From contig JANHCV010000005.1 of NCBI GenBank assembly GCA_025594325.1, positions 647,501-711,500 on the forward strand: 64,000 nt of DNA, given 5' to 3'. The translations under genes and the position numbers were made by a program. The notes beneath the pieces were generated by a model. That model was given only the letters and a program-made list of their open reading frames with translations, was not told the origin of the DNA and made no database searches. This stretch comes from Blastocladiella emersonii ATCC 22665. Its lineage: Eukaryota; Blastocladiomycota; Blastocladiomycetes; Blastocladiales; Blastocladiaceae. Every line of letters begins with the position of its first letter. Within the stretch, counting starts at the first letter, position 1. Below, piece by piece: positions 52,821-62,340 of this stretch.

Positions 52821-54492
52821 TCACAGGTGAAGTCTGACCGCCTTGCTTGCTTCCGGCGCGATGCGCGCGAACTCGCTTGCGACCCAGTCCAAATCCGCGG
52901 TCGGGTCATCGTTTGCGAACAGCTTGCAAACCAGGTCAGCCAAGTCCTTGGGCTCATCGAGGCCGTCCAGAGCAACTTTCGGAATCAAGCGCAGAATGGC
53001 GACCGTGATCCCGTTGTTGGCTGCGAACGCCTCGTCGCAGAGTCTGTCGTACGCTTGCTGCGGATCCACCGTGAAGAGAAGGCGCGCGATGAGCCGAGCG
53101 GATTTGAACTGGTTGTATGCGGTGCAAGCTGGTTGATCCGTGTGGTCGCGGCCGATTCGCGCAAGCTCGCAGAGCCGCGCCCAAACGTTGTCAACGGCGA
53201 CGGGAAGGAAGCCCTCCAGGCTGATCGACCCGCCCAGCTTTGCGAGTTTGCGAAATGCTTTGCGCCAAGTCTTGTGCGAAAAGGTGTGGCAAGTAGGACA
53301 GGTCGGAACGTTAAGGCCGAGCAGATGGACGGTAGACTCAGCCGTGTGAGGCTGAAGTGCGCCCAGGGCCATGACGAGCAAGTAGAGGCGAAGTTGCGCG
53401 CCGAGTTCACCTCGGCACATACGGCTCTTGAGCCAATGCCACCTTCCGTAGACGTGGAATGCGGACATGACGAGCGAAGCGATATCGAGCGACGTTGACC
53501 ATACCAGAGCCCGGTTCGACGGGTTGGAAGAAAGCACTTCGTAGGGAGACCTCGTGTCCGACGTTGACAGCAAAGTGCACATAGTCGTCACACACGGCCC
53601 CGGGCAGTTGCGAAACGTGTTCGACAACCCAAGCCAAGAGGTGGTTGAAGCGCTTGGCAGCGTACAAGGTGCCCGCGGCGGCCATTCCTACGTGAAGCAC
53701 GGGGCTGAAGGTATTCTTGGCGCGGAGCAAGCAAGAAAGAGCCGTCACATCCACCGCTAAACAAGGGTCCTCGACAAGCTGTCAAAAGGTTGAGTGTTTC
53801 CACGACATGAGGGCAAGATACCCGAGCGCGTCGATATATCGGAGCGGAGTCGAAACGGCGGGGTAGGCCGCGAGGTCGATCGTGAAGTAATCATGAACGA
53901 GTGATAGCCACTCGCTGACCTCGAGCTCGACTTGGAACAGCTGCGGCATCGCGGATGATACGTCGTTGAGAATGTGCTGCAGTGGATCCGTCCATTCGAA
54001 CACGGCAGAAGCGAACATGATCTGCACAAGCGTGGCCAGCGGGTTCATGATGATCGGGTTGGTCGCCTGCATGGCCGACGTGCGAGCGAGACGCGCGCGG
54101 AGCGCGGCCGGGTTGATATCGCTCGCTCGGACACGGCGACGCGCAAGTTCGGCCAATGTCACAAGGACGGGGGTCGGCGCTGCGGCGTGGTCGCAAGGCT
54201 CACCACTAGGGTCTCGAACGATCGTCCGAAGATCAAGCTCGAACCCCAGCAGGCGATCGTAGGCGACTCAAGGCGATGGAATTACCAAGTCGTGCCACTT
54301 GTAAAGCCGGCCCACGGCGGTGATACACCAGACCATGCGAGTGTGGTCATCCAGAGCAAGAACATGAAGCGACGCTGAAGAGGCTGCGATCCTCGCGCAC
54401 GGTTGCGCGAGGTCAAGGACGACGGTCACCAGTTCCGCGGGAAGCTGTGCAAGCGAGAGCTGGCCGCCTGGGCCTAGTTCATTTGTTTGCAT
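52821..54492 (-). pseudogene. F-box-like family member with two stops and a frameshift
   Basis: The most complete copy of the family. From the ATG at 54490-54492 one frame reads 'LPAELVTVVLDLAQP', meets a TGA at 54268-54270, continues in the same frame through 'LRYIDALGYLALMSWKHSTF', meets a second TGA at 53782-53784, and continues through 'HLLAWVVEHVSQLPGAVCDD' to about 53500. A frameshift near there leads into the final frame, with 'LDIASLVMSAF', 'CPTCHTFSHKTWRKAF', 'SARLIARLLFTVDPQQAYDRL' and the normal C-terminus. The matching of flanking residues with the 38.4-39.6-kb copy shows the stops are point mutations rather than introns. Confidence 0.78.
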
Positions 54493-54742
54493 CTAGTCGT
54501 TTCTCCTTGCTGCATGAGTTGGGTTCAGGGTCGGAGAGCAAGGATGCTCGCGAGTCGAGCAGGAAGCGGCCTGAGGGCGGCAGCCTGCAACGACGACTGC
54601 GCCATCCACGGGAGCCTTTTTCGTCACGACCTTACTCGTGCCTGAAGCCACGTTGAATGGGTGAACAAGTAGTATCTTAAGGTCAAATAATGCGAATGGG
54701 GGTAGGGGAGAGAAGACGAGACGGAGCAGCAGCCGATCAAGC

Positions 54743-56319
54743 TTACTCAATGAGCTTGGTGACGACGGCGGTACCGACGGTCTTACCGCCCTCGCGGATG
54801 GTGAAGCGCTGGCCCTCCTCGATGGCCACGTCGGAGACGAGCTCGACGGACAGGGTGACGTTGTCGCCGGGCATGACCATGTGCTCGGGGTCCTCGGGGT
54901 GCTACACGGTGCGACGAGAGGAGAGTCAGCGGACCATCAAATGAACGCGATCCCGAGCAGAGCAGTACCTTGAGGGTGGCGGTGACGTCGCAGGTGCGGA
55001 GGAAGACCTGGGGGCGGTAGTTGTCGGTGAAGGGGGTGTGGCGGCCGCCCTCCTCCTTGGTGAGGATGTAGAACTGGGCGAGGAACTTCTTGTGCGACTT
55101 GACCGAGCCGGGCACGACAATGACCTGGCCCTTCTTGACGCCCTCGCGCTTGATACCGCGGAGCAGGATGCCCATGTTGTCGCCGGCCTGGCCGCGGTCG
55201 AGCTCCTTCTTGAACATCTCGATGCCCGTCACAATGGTCTTGGTGGTGTTGCCGAAACCGACAATCTCGACCTCGGCGCCCTTGAGGATGGTACCGCGCT
55301 CGACACGGCCCGTGACGACGGTGCCGCGGCCCGAGATGGAGAAGACATCCTCGATGGGCATGAGGAAGGGCTTGTCGAGGTCGCGGACGGGGGTCGGGAT
55401 CCACGCGTCGACGGCGTCCATGAGCTTGATGATGGCGTCCTCGCCGATCTCCTTCTTGCGGCCCTCGAGCGCGCACAGGGCGGACCCCATGATGACGGGG
55501 GTGTCGTCGCCGTTGAAGCCGTAGGTGCCGAGCAGCTCGCGCATCTCCATCTCGACGAGGTCGAGCATCTCGGGGTCGTCGATGGCGTCGACCTTGTTGA
55601 CGAAGACGACGAGGTTCGAGATCCCGACCTGCTTGGCGAGCAGCAGGTGCTCGCGGGTCTGCGGCATCTGGCCGTCGGTCGCGGACACGACGATGATGGC
55701 GCCGTCCATCTGCGCGGCACCCGTGATCATGTTCTTGATGTAATCGGCGTGCCCGGGGCAGTCGACGTGCGCGTAGTGGCGGGCGCCCGTCTCGTACTCG
55801 ACGTGCGCCGTCGAGATGGTGATACCGCGCGCGCGCTCCTCGGGCGCCTTGTCGATGGCCGAGTAGTCCTTGAACTCGGCGCCGCCCTTGGACGCCAGCA
55901 CCTTGGTGATGGCCGCCGTCAGCGTCGTCTTGCCGTGGTCGACGTGGCCGATGGTACCGATGTTGACGTGCGGCTTGGACCGGTCGAAGGTCGACATGAG
56001 GCGCGACGAGCGCGTCGTCATGCGGGCAACCTGGGGCAGGGCCTTGGCCGCCTGGACGTGGTGCGTGCGAGGAGCGAGGTGAGCATGGATATGCCTCACG
56101 GCCACAGCGGGGTCCCACGTACGCGGAAGACGGTCGAGATCTGGCGAGCCGAGCGCATGGCGGTCGCGACGGCGATCGGGGCTACATCATCGCATAGTCG
56201 CGTTAGTCTCCTGTTCTCGCCGGGCATACAGCGGCAGCTCACGCACCGACCGCGACGCGGGGCTTGGCGGCGGCGGACCGCGCCTGCTGGGCGGCAGCAC
56301 GGGACAGGTGGCGGAACAT
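54743..56319 (-). CDS. TUF1: Mitochondrial translation elongation factor Tu
   Basis: GTPase that delivers aminoacyl-tRNA to mitochondrial ribosomes. Four exons (56247-56319, 56123-56181, 54969-56051, 54743-54901) give 457 aa. The first two exons encode an Arg/Ala/Ser-rich presequence ('[20 protein letters not shown]', then '[13 protein letters not shown]') typical of mitochondrial import. The mature part starts '[20 protein letters not shown]' (P-loop), then '[14 protein letters not shown]', '[20 protein letters not shown]', 'NKVD' and 'SAL' (guanine-binding), followed by domains 2 and 3 ending '[10 protein letters not shown]'. It is organelle-type EF-Tu, not eEF1A. It is divergent from the G-patch gene. 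Confidence 0.96.
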
Positions 56320-56708
56320 GGTGCTGGTGGTTAGGACGAAGATGCAGAGCAAGCAGCGACGACGACGGCGGCTCGGCGGAGAGGAGCGGAGGCGACGAAG
56401 GTCGATGGGCAGGCGGCCGATGCACAGCAGGACCCGATCAACACGCTTCACCTGACCTGTGTTTTGGCTTGGTTTCCGCCGCGCGCCGCGATGTGCGAGA
56501 CAAAAAAAGTTCGCGCCCGCGTAGCGACGGGTCACGCCGCGTCACCTGGATCGAGTCGCGAACGCTGGTAGAGTCGCGTCGTCGTCGCCATCGACGCCCC
56601 TCGCCAACGCTGTACCTACCATCGAAATCCAGTGAGCGCGACGCCTGCGACGTCCCCCACACCCCACGCACTCGATCCACCCACCCACCCACCCAAACCG
56701 CCGCCACC
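56320..56708. promoter_or_regulatory. Divergent promoter region
   Basis: Shared upstream region of TUF1 (minus) and the G-patch gene (plus). The leader before 56709 is CCACCC-rich and ends in a perfect GCCACCATGG context. Confidence 0.45.
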
Positions 56709-57773
56709 ATGGGTCTCGCCGGTCCCCGCGTCAAGCAGCGCATCTCCGTGGACCCGCAGAACAAGTCGTGGGCCGAGGACACGGGCAAGTTTGGGTTCAC
56801 GATGCTGCAGAAGATGGGGTGGGACGCGGGCCGCGGGCTGGGCCGCGACCAGTCGGGCATGACCACCCACGTCAAGGTGTCGATGAAGCGCGACGCCGCG
56901 GGCGTCGGCGCCAAGGCCAACGCCGGCGATAACTGGCTCGCCAACACGGACGCCTTCTCGCGCCTGCTCGCCGACCTCAACGAGCGCGTCGGCAGCGAGG
57001 CGAGTTCGGCGGCCAGCTCGGACGCCGAGGCCGAGGAGAAGGCGGATGGCGAGGAGGAGGAGAACGACAGCAAGAAGGCGCGCAAGGAGAAGAAGGCGGC
57101 CAAGAAGGCCAAGAAGGAGGCCAAGAAGGAAGCCAAGCGCGCCAAGAAGGCGGGCAAGGCGGAGCCCTCGTCGGCCTCCCCCGCCCCTACACCCGCACCC
57201 GAGGAGACCGCGGCCCCGCGAAACGTGCTCGCCAACGCGCGGTACGCGGCGCGCGCCAAGTACCTCAAGAACAAGAAGCTGGCGACCGCGTCCGAGGAGT
57301 CCATCAACACGATCCTCGCGACCAAGAAGGCCGAGCAGCTCAAGGCCGAGGAGGCTGCGCGCGCCGCCCAGATGGCTGCCGCCGGTGTCGACACGACAGC
57401 ACCGTCGAGCGAGGCCGACGGTGACGAGTCGCGCGCCGCCGACTACGACTACGACGACGATGTCGACGACGCGCGCCCGACCATCGGCCTCGGCGCGCCC
57501 GCGTCCGCATCGTCGTCGACCGCCTCGCTCATGTCCATGTTCGTCTCCAGCGGCAGGCTCGGCGGCACCATGCCGACGCCCGTCGCGACGCCCGAGCCCG
57601 CGGCGGTGGCCGAGGAGGACGCCGCGTCCTCGTCGTCGTCCGACAAGTCCAGGAAGGCCGCCAAGGCGAGCAAAAAGGACAAGAAGGAGAAGAAGCGGTC
57701 GCGCGAGTCCGCCTCCTCGGACGCGAGCGAAGAGAAGGCGGCCAAGAAGCAGCGCAAGTCCAAGTCGTCGTGA
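56709..57773 (+). CDS. PXR1: G-patch protein, PinX1/Pxr1 (Gno1)-like
   Basis: Nucleolar protein family that stimulates the Prp43 helicase in rRNA processing and can restrain telomerase. A single exon gives 354 aa. The N-terminus 'GPRVKQRISVDPQNKSWAED' and the G-patch ('FGFTMLQKMGWDAGRGLGRD') are at the family position, residues about 25-70, followed by 'DNWLANTDAFSRLLADLN'. The rest is a Lys/Glu/Ala charged region with KKxK nucleolar-type runs. A segment 'RYAARAKYLKNKKLATASEE' matches the second conserved block of PinX1 relatives. The C-terminus is Lys/Ser-rich. Confidence 0.88.
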   Translation: MGLAGPRVKQRISVDPQNKSWAEDTGKFGFTMLQKMGWDAGRGLGRDQSGMTTHVKVSMKRDAAGVGAKANAGDNWLANTDAFSRLLADLNERVGSEASSAASSDAEAEEKADGEEEENDSKKARKEKKAAKKAKKEAKKEAKRAKKAGKAEPSSASPAPTPAPEETAAPRNVLANARYAARAKYLKNKKLATASEESINTILATKKAEQLKAEEAARAAQMAAAGVDTTAPSSEADGDESRAADYDYDDDVDDARPTIGLGAPASASSSTASLMSMFVSSGRLGGTMPTPVATPEPAAVAEEDAASSSSSDKSRKAAKASKKDKKEKKRSRESASSDASEEKAAKKQRKSKSS

Positions 57774-57825
57774 GCACACATGTACATTATAGATAAACAC
57801 TAGCCTACTCACCCCACTCCTCCTC

Positions 57826-58851
57826 CTACTCCTGCGCCTTGAACGTGGCCCGCAGCGCCGCAACCGTCCCCGGCGTCGTGCGGCAACACCCACCAACGCC
57901 AATCAACCCGAGCGGCGCCCACTCACGGCGCGCGAGCTCCGCGAACGCCGCGTCCGACAGCCCGCTGCCCTCGACCCACGTCCGCGTGGTCGTGTCCCAC
58001 TTCTCGCCGCGGTTCGGGTACACGACCGTCGGCAGCGCGCGGCCCGCCGCTTCCGCCGTCGCATGGACCCGCGTCAGCAGGGACGTGACGTACTCGGGCG
58101 GCGTGCAGTTGATCCCGAGCACGAGATCCTCGGGGGATGCGAGCACGTCGCGCGCCACGTCCTCAATCGCGTCCCCCGCGCCCGTCGTCGCGCCGTCGCG
58201 GCATGTCACCGAGACCCAGATGCGGGGGAGCGAGGGAACCTCGGCGCGCAGCACGGTGACGGCGTCGAGGACCGCGCCGAGCTCGACGCGCGTCGGGAGC
58301 GTCTCGAACGCGAGCCAGTCGACTTTCGCCAAACCCTCGGCGCTATACGCGCGGAGCCGGCGCAGGTGGAAGTCGGCGAGCGTGGCCCGGTCAGCACCGT
58401 TCGCGAGGAACGCGCCCGTGAACTCGGACCCGTCGGCGAGGATCGCGCCGTAGCTGCCGAGCGAGAGGGCGATCTGCGGCGGCTTGCGCGAGGAAGGGTG
58501 TGCGGCCACGTACGCGTCGCGCGCGTCGACGGCGTGCTGGATCCCGCGGCGCATCAGGGCGGCGGCCGCGTCGGGCGCGAGGTGCAGGTGCTGCGCGAGG
58601 TTGTCCTGCGCGGCCTGGTACGTGCCCGTCAGGATCACGTCCGCGCCCGCGGCCAGGTAGCTCGTGTGCACGGCCTGGATCGTCGCTGGGTGCGTCTCGA
58701 TGCAGCTAGACGTCGCAGGTGTGAGCGGCTGGCCGGTGTGGGCGAAGGGCGGGGAAGCGTACCCGGCGCCCCACAGCGGGTCGGCCGCAATGTTCTCGAG
58801 TCCGTGCGCGCGGCGCAGCTCCTCGCCAAAGGCGCCGTCGAGGATGAGCAT
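57826..58851 (-). CDS. Homocysteine S-methyltransferase
   Basis: Transfers a methyl group from S-methylmethionine or AdoMet to homocysteine to make methionine (Mht1/Sam4 family). A single exon gives 341 aa. The N-terminus 'MLILDGAFGEELRR' is the family start. Zinc-binding cysteines are in 'LGINCTPPEYV' (first Cys) and 'GVGGCCRTTPGTVAAL' (Cys pair). 'DWLAFETLPTRVE' and 'YPNRGEKWD' are further family motifs. The length is normal for the family. It is not the B12-dependent enzyme, since it lacks additional domains. Confidence 0.94.
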   Translation of the reverse strand: MLILDGAFGEELRRAHGLENIAADPLWGAGYASPPFAHTGQPLTPATSSCIETHPATIQAVHTSYLAAGADVILTGTYQAAQDNLAQHLHLAPDAAAALMRRGIQHAVDARDAYVAAHPSSRKPPQIALSLGSYGAILADGSEFTGAFLANGADRATLADFHLRRLRAYSAEGLAKVDWLAFETLPTRVELGAVLDAVTVLRAEVPSLPRIWVSVTCRDGATTGAGDAIEDVARDVLASPEDLVLGINCTPPEYVTSLLTRVHATAEAAGRALPTVVYPNRGEKWDTTTRTWVEGSGLSDAAFAELARREWAPLGLIGVGGCCRTTPGTVAALRATFKAQE

Positions 58852-59586
58852 GGTTCGTCGATTACGTTGCAGAGAAAGGGTCGAATGGAGAGCGCTCAGG
58901 GAGGGCGGTCGGCGCGCTCCTTTTGAAGGGCAGGCGGTCCGTGGCCACAGTCGCAGCCACGGCCGGAAGAGCGGTTCGCGGTTCGCGGGAAAGCGCGATG
59001 GCGCAACGCGGTCGCGCCATGCCGCGTTCGCCGCTCGAGTCATCGCCGCCGTCACGAGCGACCAAGCAAGCTGCTGCGCCACCCGCGAGACACTGTCAGC
59101 GCGAGACACACACGGGCGAGTCGGCGGGCGGCGACCAGGCGTTTGCACGCGCAGCAACGCGGAGAAAGCCGGCGGTCGACAGGGACGCTCGCCGATTCGC
59201 CGATCCCTCCTCCCTCTGAACGCCCACCACCGCGAGCAGCGTTGCGGTTTCGTAAGACTTCATGGAGAGACGGCACGCTGCACACGGGAGAGGAGAGAAA
59301 GGCGACGGTGTGGAGCGGGTGGGCGGGGTCGTCGCAGCCACCGCCACCTTGGCCTCGCTCATTTCGCGGCAACGCATTTTCATCGGGAGCGGTCCCTTCG
59401 CGCTCGCTCTCGCTCTCGGACGCTCGCCTCCGCATCCTCTCTCTCTCTCTCGCTTGCATCGGAGAGTGCCAGGAGCAGGCTCCGTCTCTGTGCATTCGCC
59501 TCCTCCCTCCCTCTCTACTGCAACGCATCAACACCCCACGCATCAACGCCTGCACTTCTGCCACCCGAACCACCACATCGACCAGC
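58852..59586. promoter_or_regulatory. Divergent promoter region
   Basis: 735 bp between the methyltransferase (minus) and the AGC kinase (plus). There is a CT/GC-rich run (CTCTCTCTCTC) at about 59440-59451. The leader before 59587 is CAAC-rich. No gene is supported. Confidence 0.4.
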
Positions 59587-61655
59587 ATGACGGCGCACCA
59601 CTCGCAGCTCCTGACGCCGTTCTCGGCGACGCAGCCGAACCCGCAGCTGCTGGCCGCCAAGGGCCAGCTGTGCCTGCGCGTGGTCGAGGCGCACGACCTC
59701 ATGGTGCGCAACCCGGCCACGGCGCGGCCCTACTGCGTCGTCGAGTTTGAGCGCAACGAGTTTGTCACCAAGGAGGCCCCCGTGCGGACCAGCCCCGACG
59801 CCCCCGGCCGCTCGCACACGGTGTGGAACCACTTGGCCGTCTTGTACGTCTGCTTTTCTCTTGCTCATAACCATTTAGCCGAGCCACCGGTCACAAGCAG
59901 CATTTGCTGCTCTCGCTGTGGGCCGCTCGACCCGCCGGCGTACGGCACCGACGGTCGGGCGCTGGGTGAGTGCGTCAGCGCACGACGTCTCGCTCGGGCT
60001 GACAAACCTCGCCGCCGTCGTGCACTCGGCCGTGTCCACGACGCTCGGCGGCCCTCGCTCGCTGCTCATTTCCGGGTTCATTTCTCCCCGCCGACCCCGG
60101 AATGAGCGAAGCGGAATGCAGCGACCTGGGCGGCTGCGGCGTCAGCCCTGCGGTGGACCCACGCGGGCCGCCTTCGTCGGAGCCGAAACGCGACGCGTCT
60201 CTTTTTCACGCCAACTGACCCTCACCACCTACAACCACGTCTAGCGATATCGCGCGGCCCGACGGTGAGTTCATCATCACGGTGTGGGACCGCGCCGCCA
60301 CGTCGGACGGCGAGGCGTTCCTCGGCATGATGCGCGCGCGCCCGTCGCAGGTCCACGACAAGGTTAACGACCACATCTTCCAGTACGTTACATTTGCGGG
60401 TTGTGTCAAGTAGAGGGCGGTGGTGGCTGACTCGTTGTGCGGGTGTAGGCTCGGCCCGCGGTACCCGCAGGAGCGCATCTCAGGCGTGATCCGCGTGCAG
60501 TTCATGTACAAGCTCGTCAAGGTACGCCTCCGTTAGCGCTCACCGCGGCGAGCACCGTCTCACCCTCCTTCGAACCATCATACGTAGGGCAAGCCGCTGT
60601 CGGCCAACGACTTCGACCTGCTCAAGGTGCTGGGCAAGGGCAGCTTCGGCAAGGTGCTGCAGGTGCGCAAAAAGGACACGGGCCGCGTGTACGCGATGAA
60701 GATCCTCAACAAGAAGGACATCATTGCGCGGCAAGAAGTCGCGCACACGCTGAGCGAGCGCAACGTGTTGGTGCAGGCGTCGTCTCCGTTCCTGGTCGGG
60801 CTCAAGTTCTCGTTCCAGACCCCCGACAAGCTGTACCTCGTTCTCGACTACATGAACGGCGGCGAGGTGTTCTACCACCTGCAGAAGGAGCAGGTCTTCT
60901 CCGAGACCCGCGCCAAGTTCTACACGGCCGAGCTCGTGCTCGCCCTCGACCACCTGCACCGCCACGGCATCGTGTACCGGGACCTCAAGCCCGAGAACGT
61001 GCTGCTCGACTCGACGGGGCACGTCGCGCTGACCGATTTCGGCCTGTGCAAGGAGAACCTGTACGACGCGACCACGACCACCTTCTGCGGGACCGCCGAG
61101 TACCTGGCGCCCGAGGTGCTGTCTGGTGCCGGGTACGGGCGCGCCGTCGACTGGTGGTCGCTGGGGATCCTGCTCTACGAGATGACGGCGGGGATCCCGC
61201 CCTTCTACTCGGAGAACACGAACCTCATGTACCAGAAGATCATGTACGAGGAGATTGCGTTCCCGCCCGGGTTCTCGGCCGAGGCGCAGTCGCTGATCCG
61301 CGGGCTCCTGACGCGCGACGCGCGCGTGCGGCTCGGGTCGTCCAACGCCGACGCCGAGGAGATCAAGCGGCACCCGTTCTTTGCCGACATTGACTGGGAC
61401 AAGCTGCGCAAGAAGCAGATTGTGCCGCCGTTCAAGCCCACGGTCGAGTCCGAGACGGACACGTCCAATTTCGACCCGACCTTCACCGAGTCCATGCCCG
61501 AGGACTCGCTGCCCAACAACTCGACGCCCCTGTCCGAGACGCTGCAGGACCACTTCAAGGGATTCACGTACAACGGCGAGTCTAACCTGCACGTCGGGTC
61601 CGTGTCGAGCGCCAGCAGCTTCACGCCGCGGTTCGGCAGTCTCATGGAGGAGTAA
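59587..61655 (+). CDS. AGC protein kinase, Ypk/Sch9 type, with N-terminal C2-like domain
   Basis: Ser/Thr kinase of the TOR/PDK1-controlled AGC group. Four exons (59587-59843, 60245-60382, 60449-60521, 60588-61655) give 511 aa. Residues about 25-145 are C2-like ('GQLCLRVVEAHDLMVRNPAT', 'ARPYCVVEFERNE', 'FIITVWDRAATSDGEAFLG'). The kinase domain runs from 'FDLLKVLGKGSFGKVLQVRK', with the Lys in 'YAMKIL', the catalytic loop 'YRDLKPENVLL' and 'LTDFGLCKENL'. The PDK1-site loop is 'TTTFCGTAEYLAPE'. The C-tail has a turn motif region ('FTESMPEDSLP') and a hydrophobic motif 'FKGFTYNGES'. The tail resembles Ypk1; the C2 domain resembles Sch9. The first intron (401 bp) is far longer than any other here. 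Confidence 0.92.
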
Positions 61656-61725
61656 TGGGCGGGTTTTGATAAGACAGTTTTTGGATCACAATAATACAGT
61701 ACACACTTGCACCCTAAATCAATCA

Positions 61726-62111
61726 TTAGGACTCGGCCAGCTTACCCTGCATGTGGCCAAAGAAGCGGAAGCAGCACATGGCGCCCGTCTTGCCCTTGGC
61801 GGCGGTCGTCGACGTGTTGGCCATCTCCTTGGCCACCTCGTCCCACGTCACGCTCGCAAACTTGAGGTCCGGGTCCATCAGCGTGAACCCGGGCGGCAGC
61901 GACGCCTTGGGCACGCCGATCGTCCGCAGCGCGGCGCCCAGCACCTGGTCGTCGAGCGGCGTCCACTCGGGCTCGTGGCTCACGATCACGTCCTTGATCT
62001 ACACGTTGCAAGTCGGGTTGAGTGGGCTGGGCGAGGGCAGGTCGGGTCGAGTCTGCGGACCCGCCAGCCGTCGCGCGTCGGGTTCGTGGTGGTGGCGGTA
62101 GTTGATGACAT
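61726..62111 (-). CDS. Small SANT/Myb-like protein
   Basis: Two exons (62061-62111 and 61726-61998) give 107 aa in frame. The core 'WTPLDDQVLGAALRTIGV' starts like a SANT/Myb helix, and a late aromatic segment 'CCFRFFGHMQGKL' could close a third helix after 'WDEVAKEM'. The protein is little more than this domain. No basic nuclear signal is obvious. The donor of the intron is GTCCGC, weaker than the local norm, so the first exon is less certain than the second. Confidence 0.5.
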
Positions 62112-62340
62112 TGCAGTTGCGTTGCGCCAAGTGGCAATTCGCGTTCCGTTCAGTTGCTACGTGTGCAGTGCATGGACAGGGAGACAGAGTGCGACCGATG
62201 TGGCGTTTCTCGCCAGACGCGTCGTTGCGCTCGCGTCAGATGACACGTCGCTGCGCGTCCCTTCTGACTCGAACGGGCCTCCCCTCTCAAAAGCTCCCTC
62301 TCCCTCTGCAATGTACTACACCAACTAGACTTCCATACCA

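Noticed and set aside
55038-57773. A 911-codon plus-strand frame
   Set aside because: Its first half is antisense to TUF1. Only the last 354 codons, from the Kozak-like ATG at 56709, are a gene.
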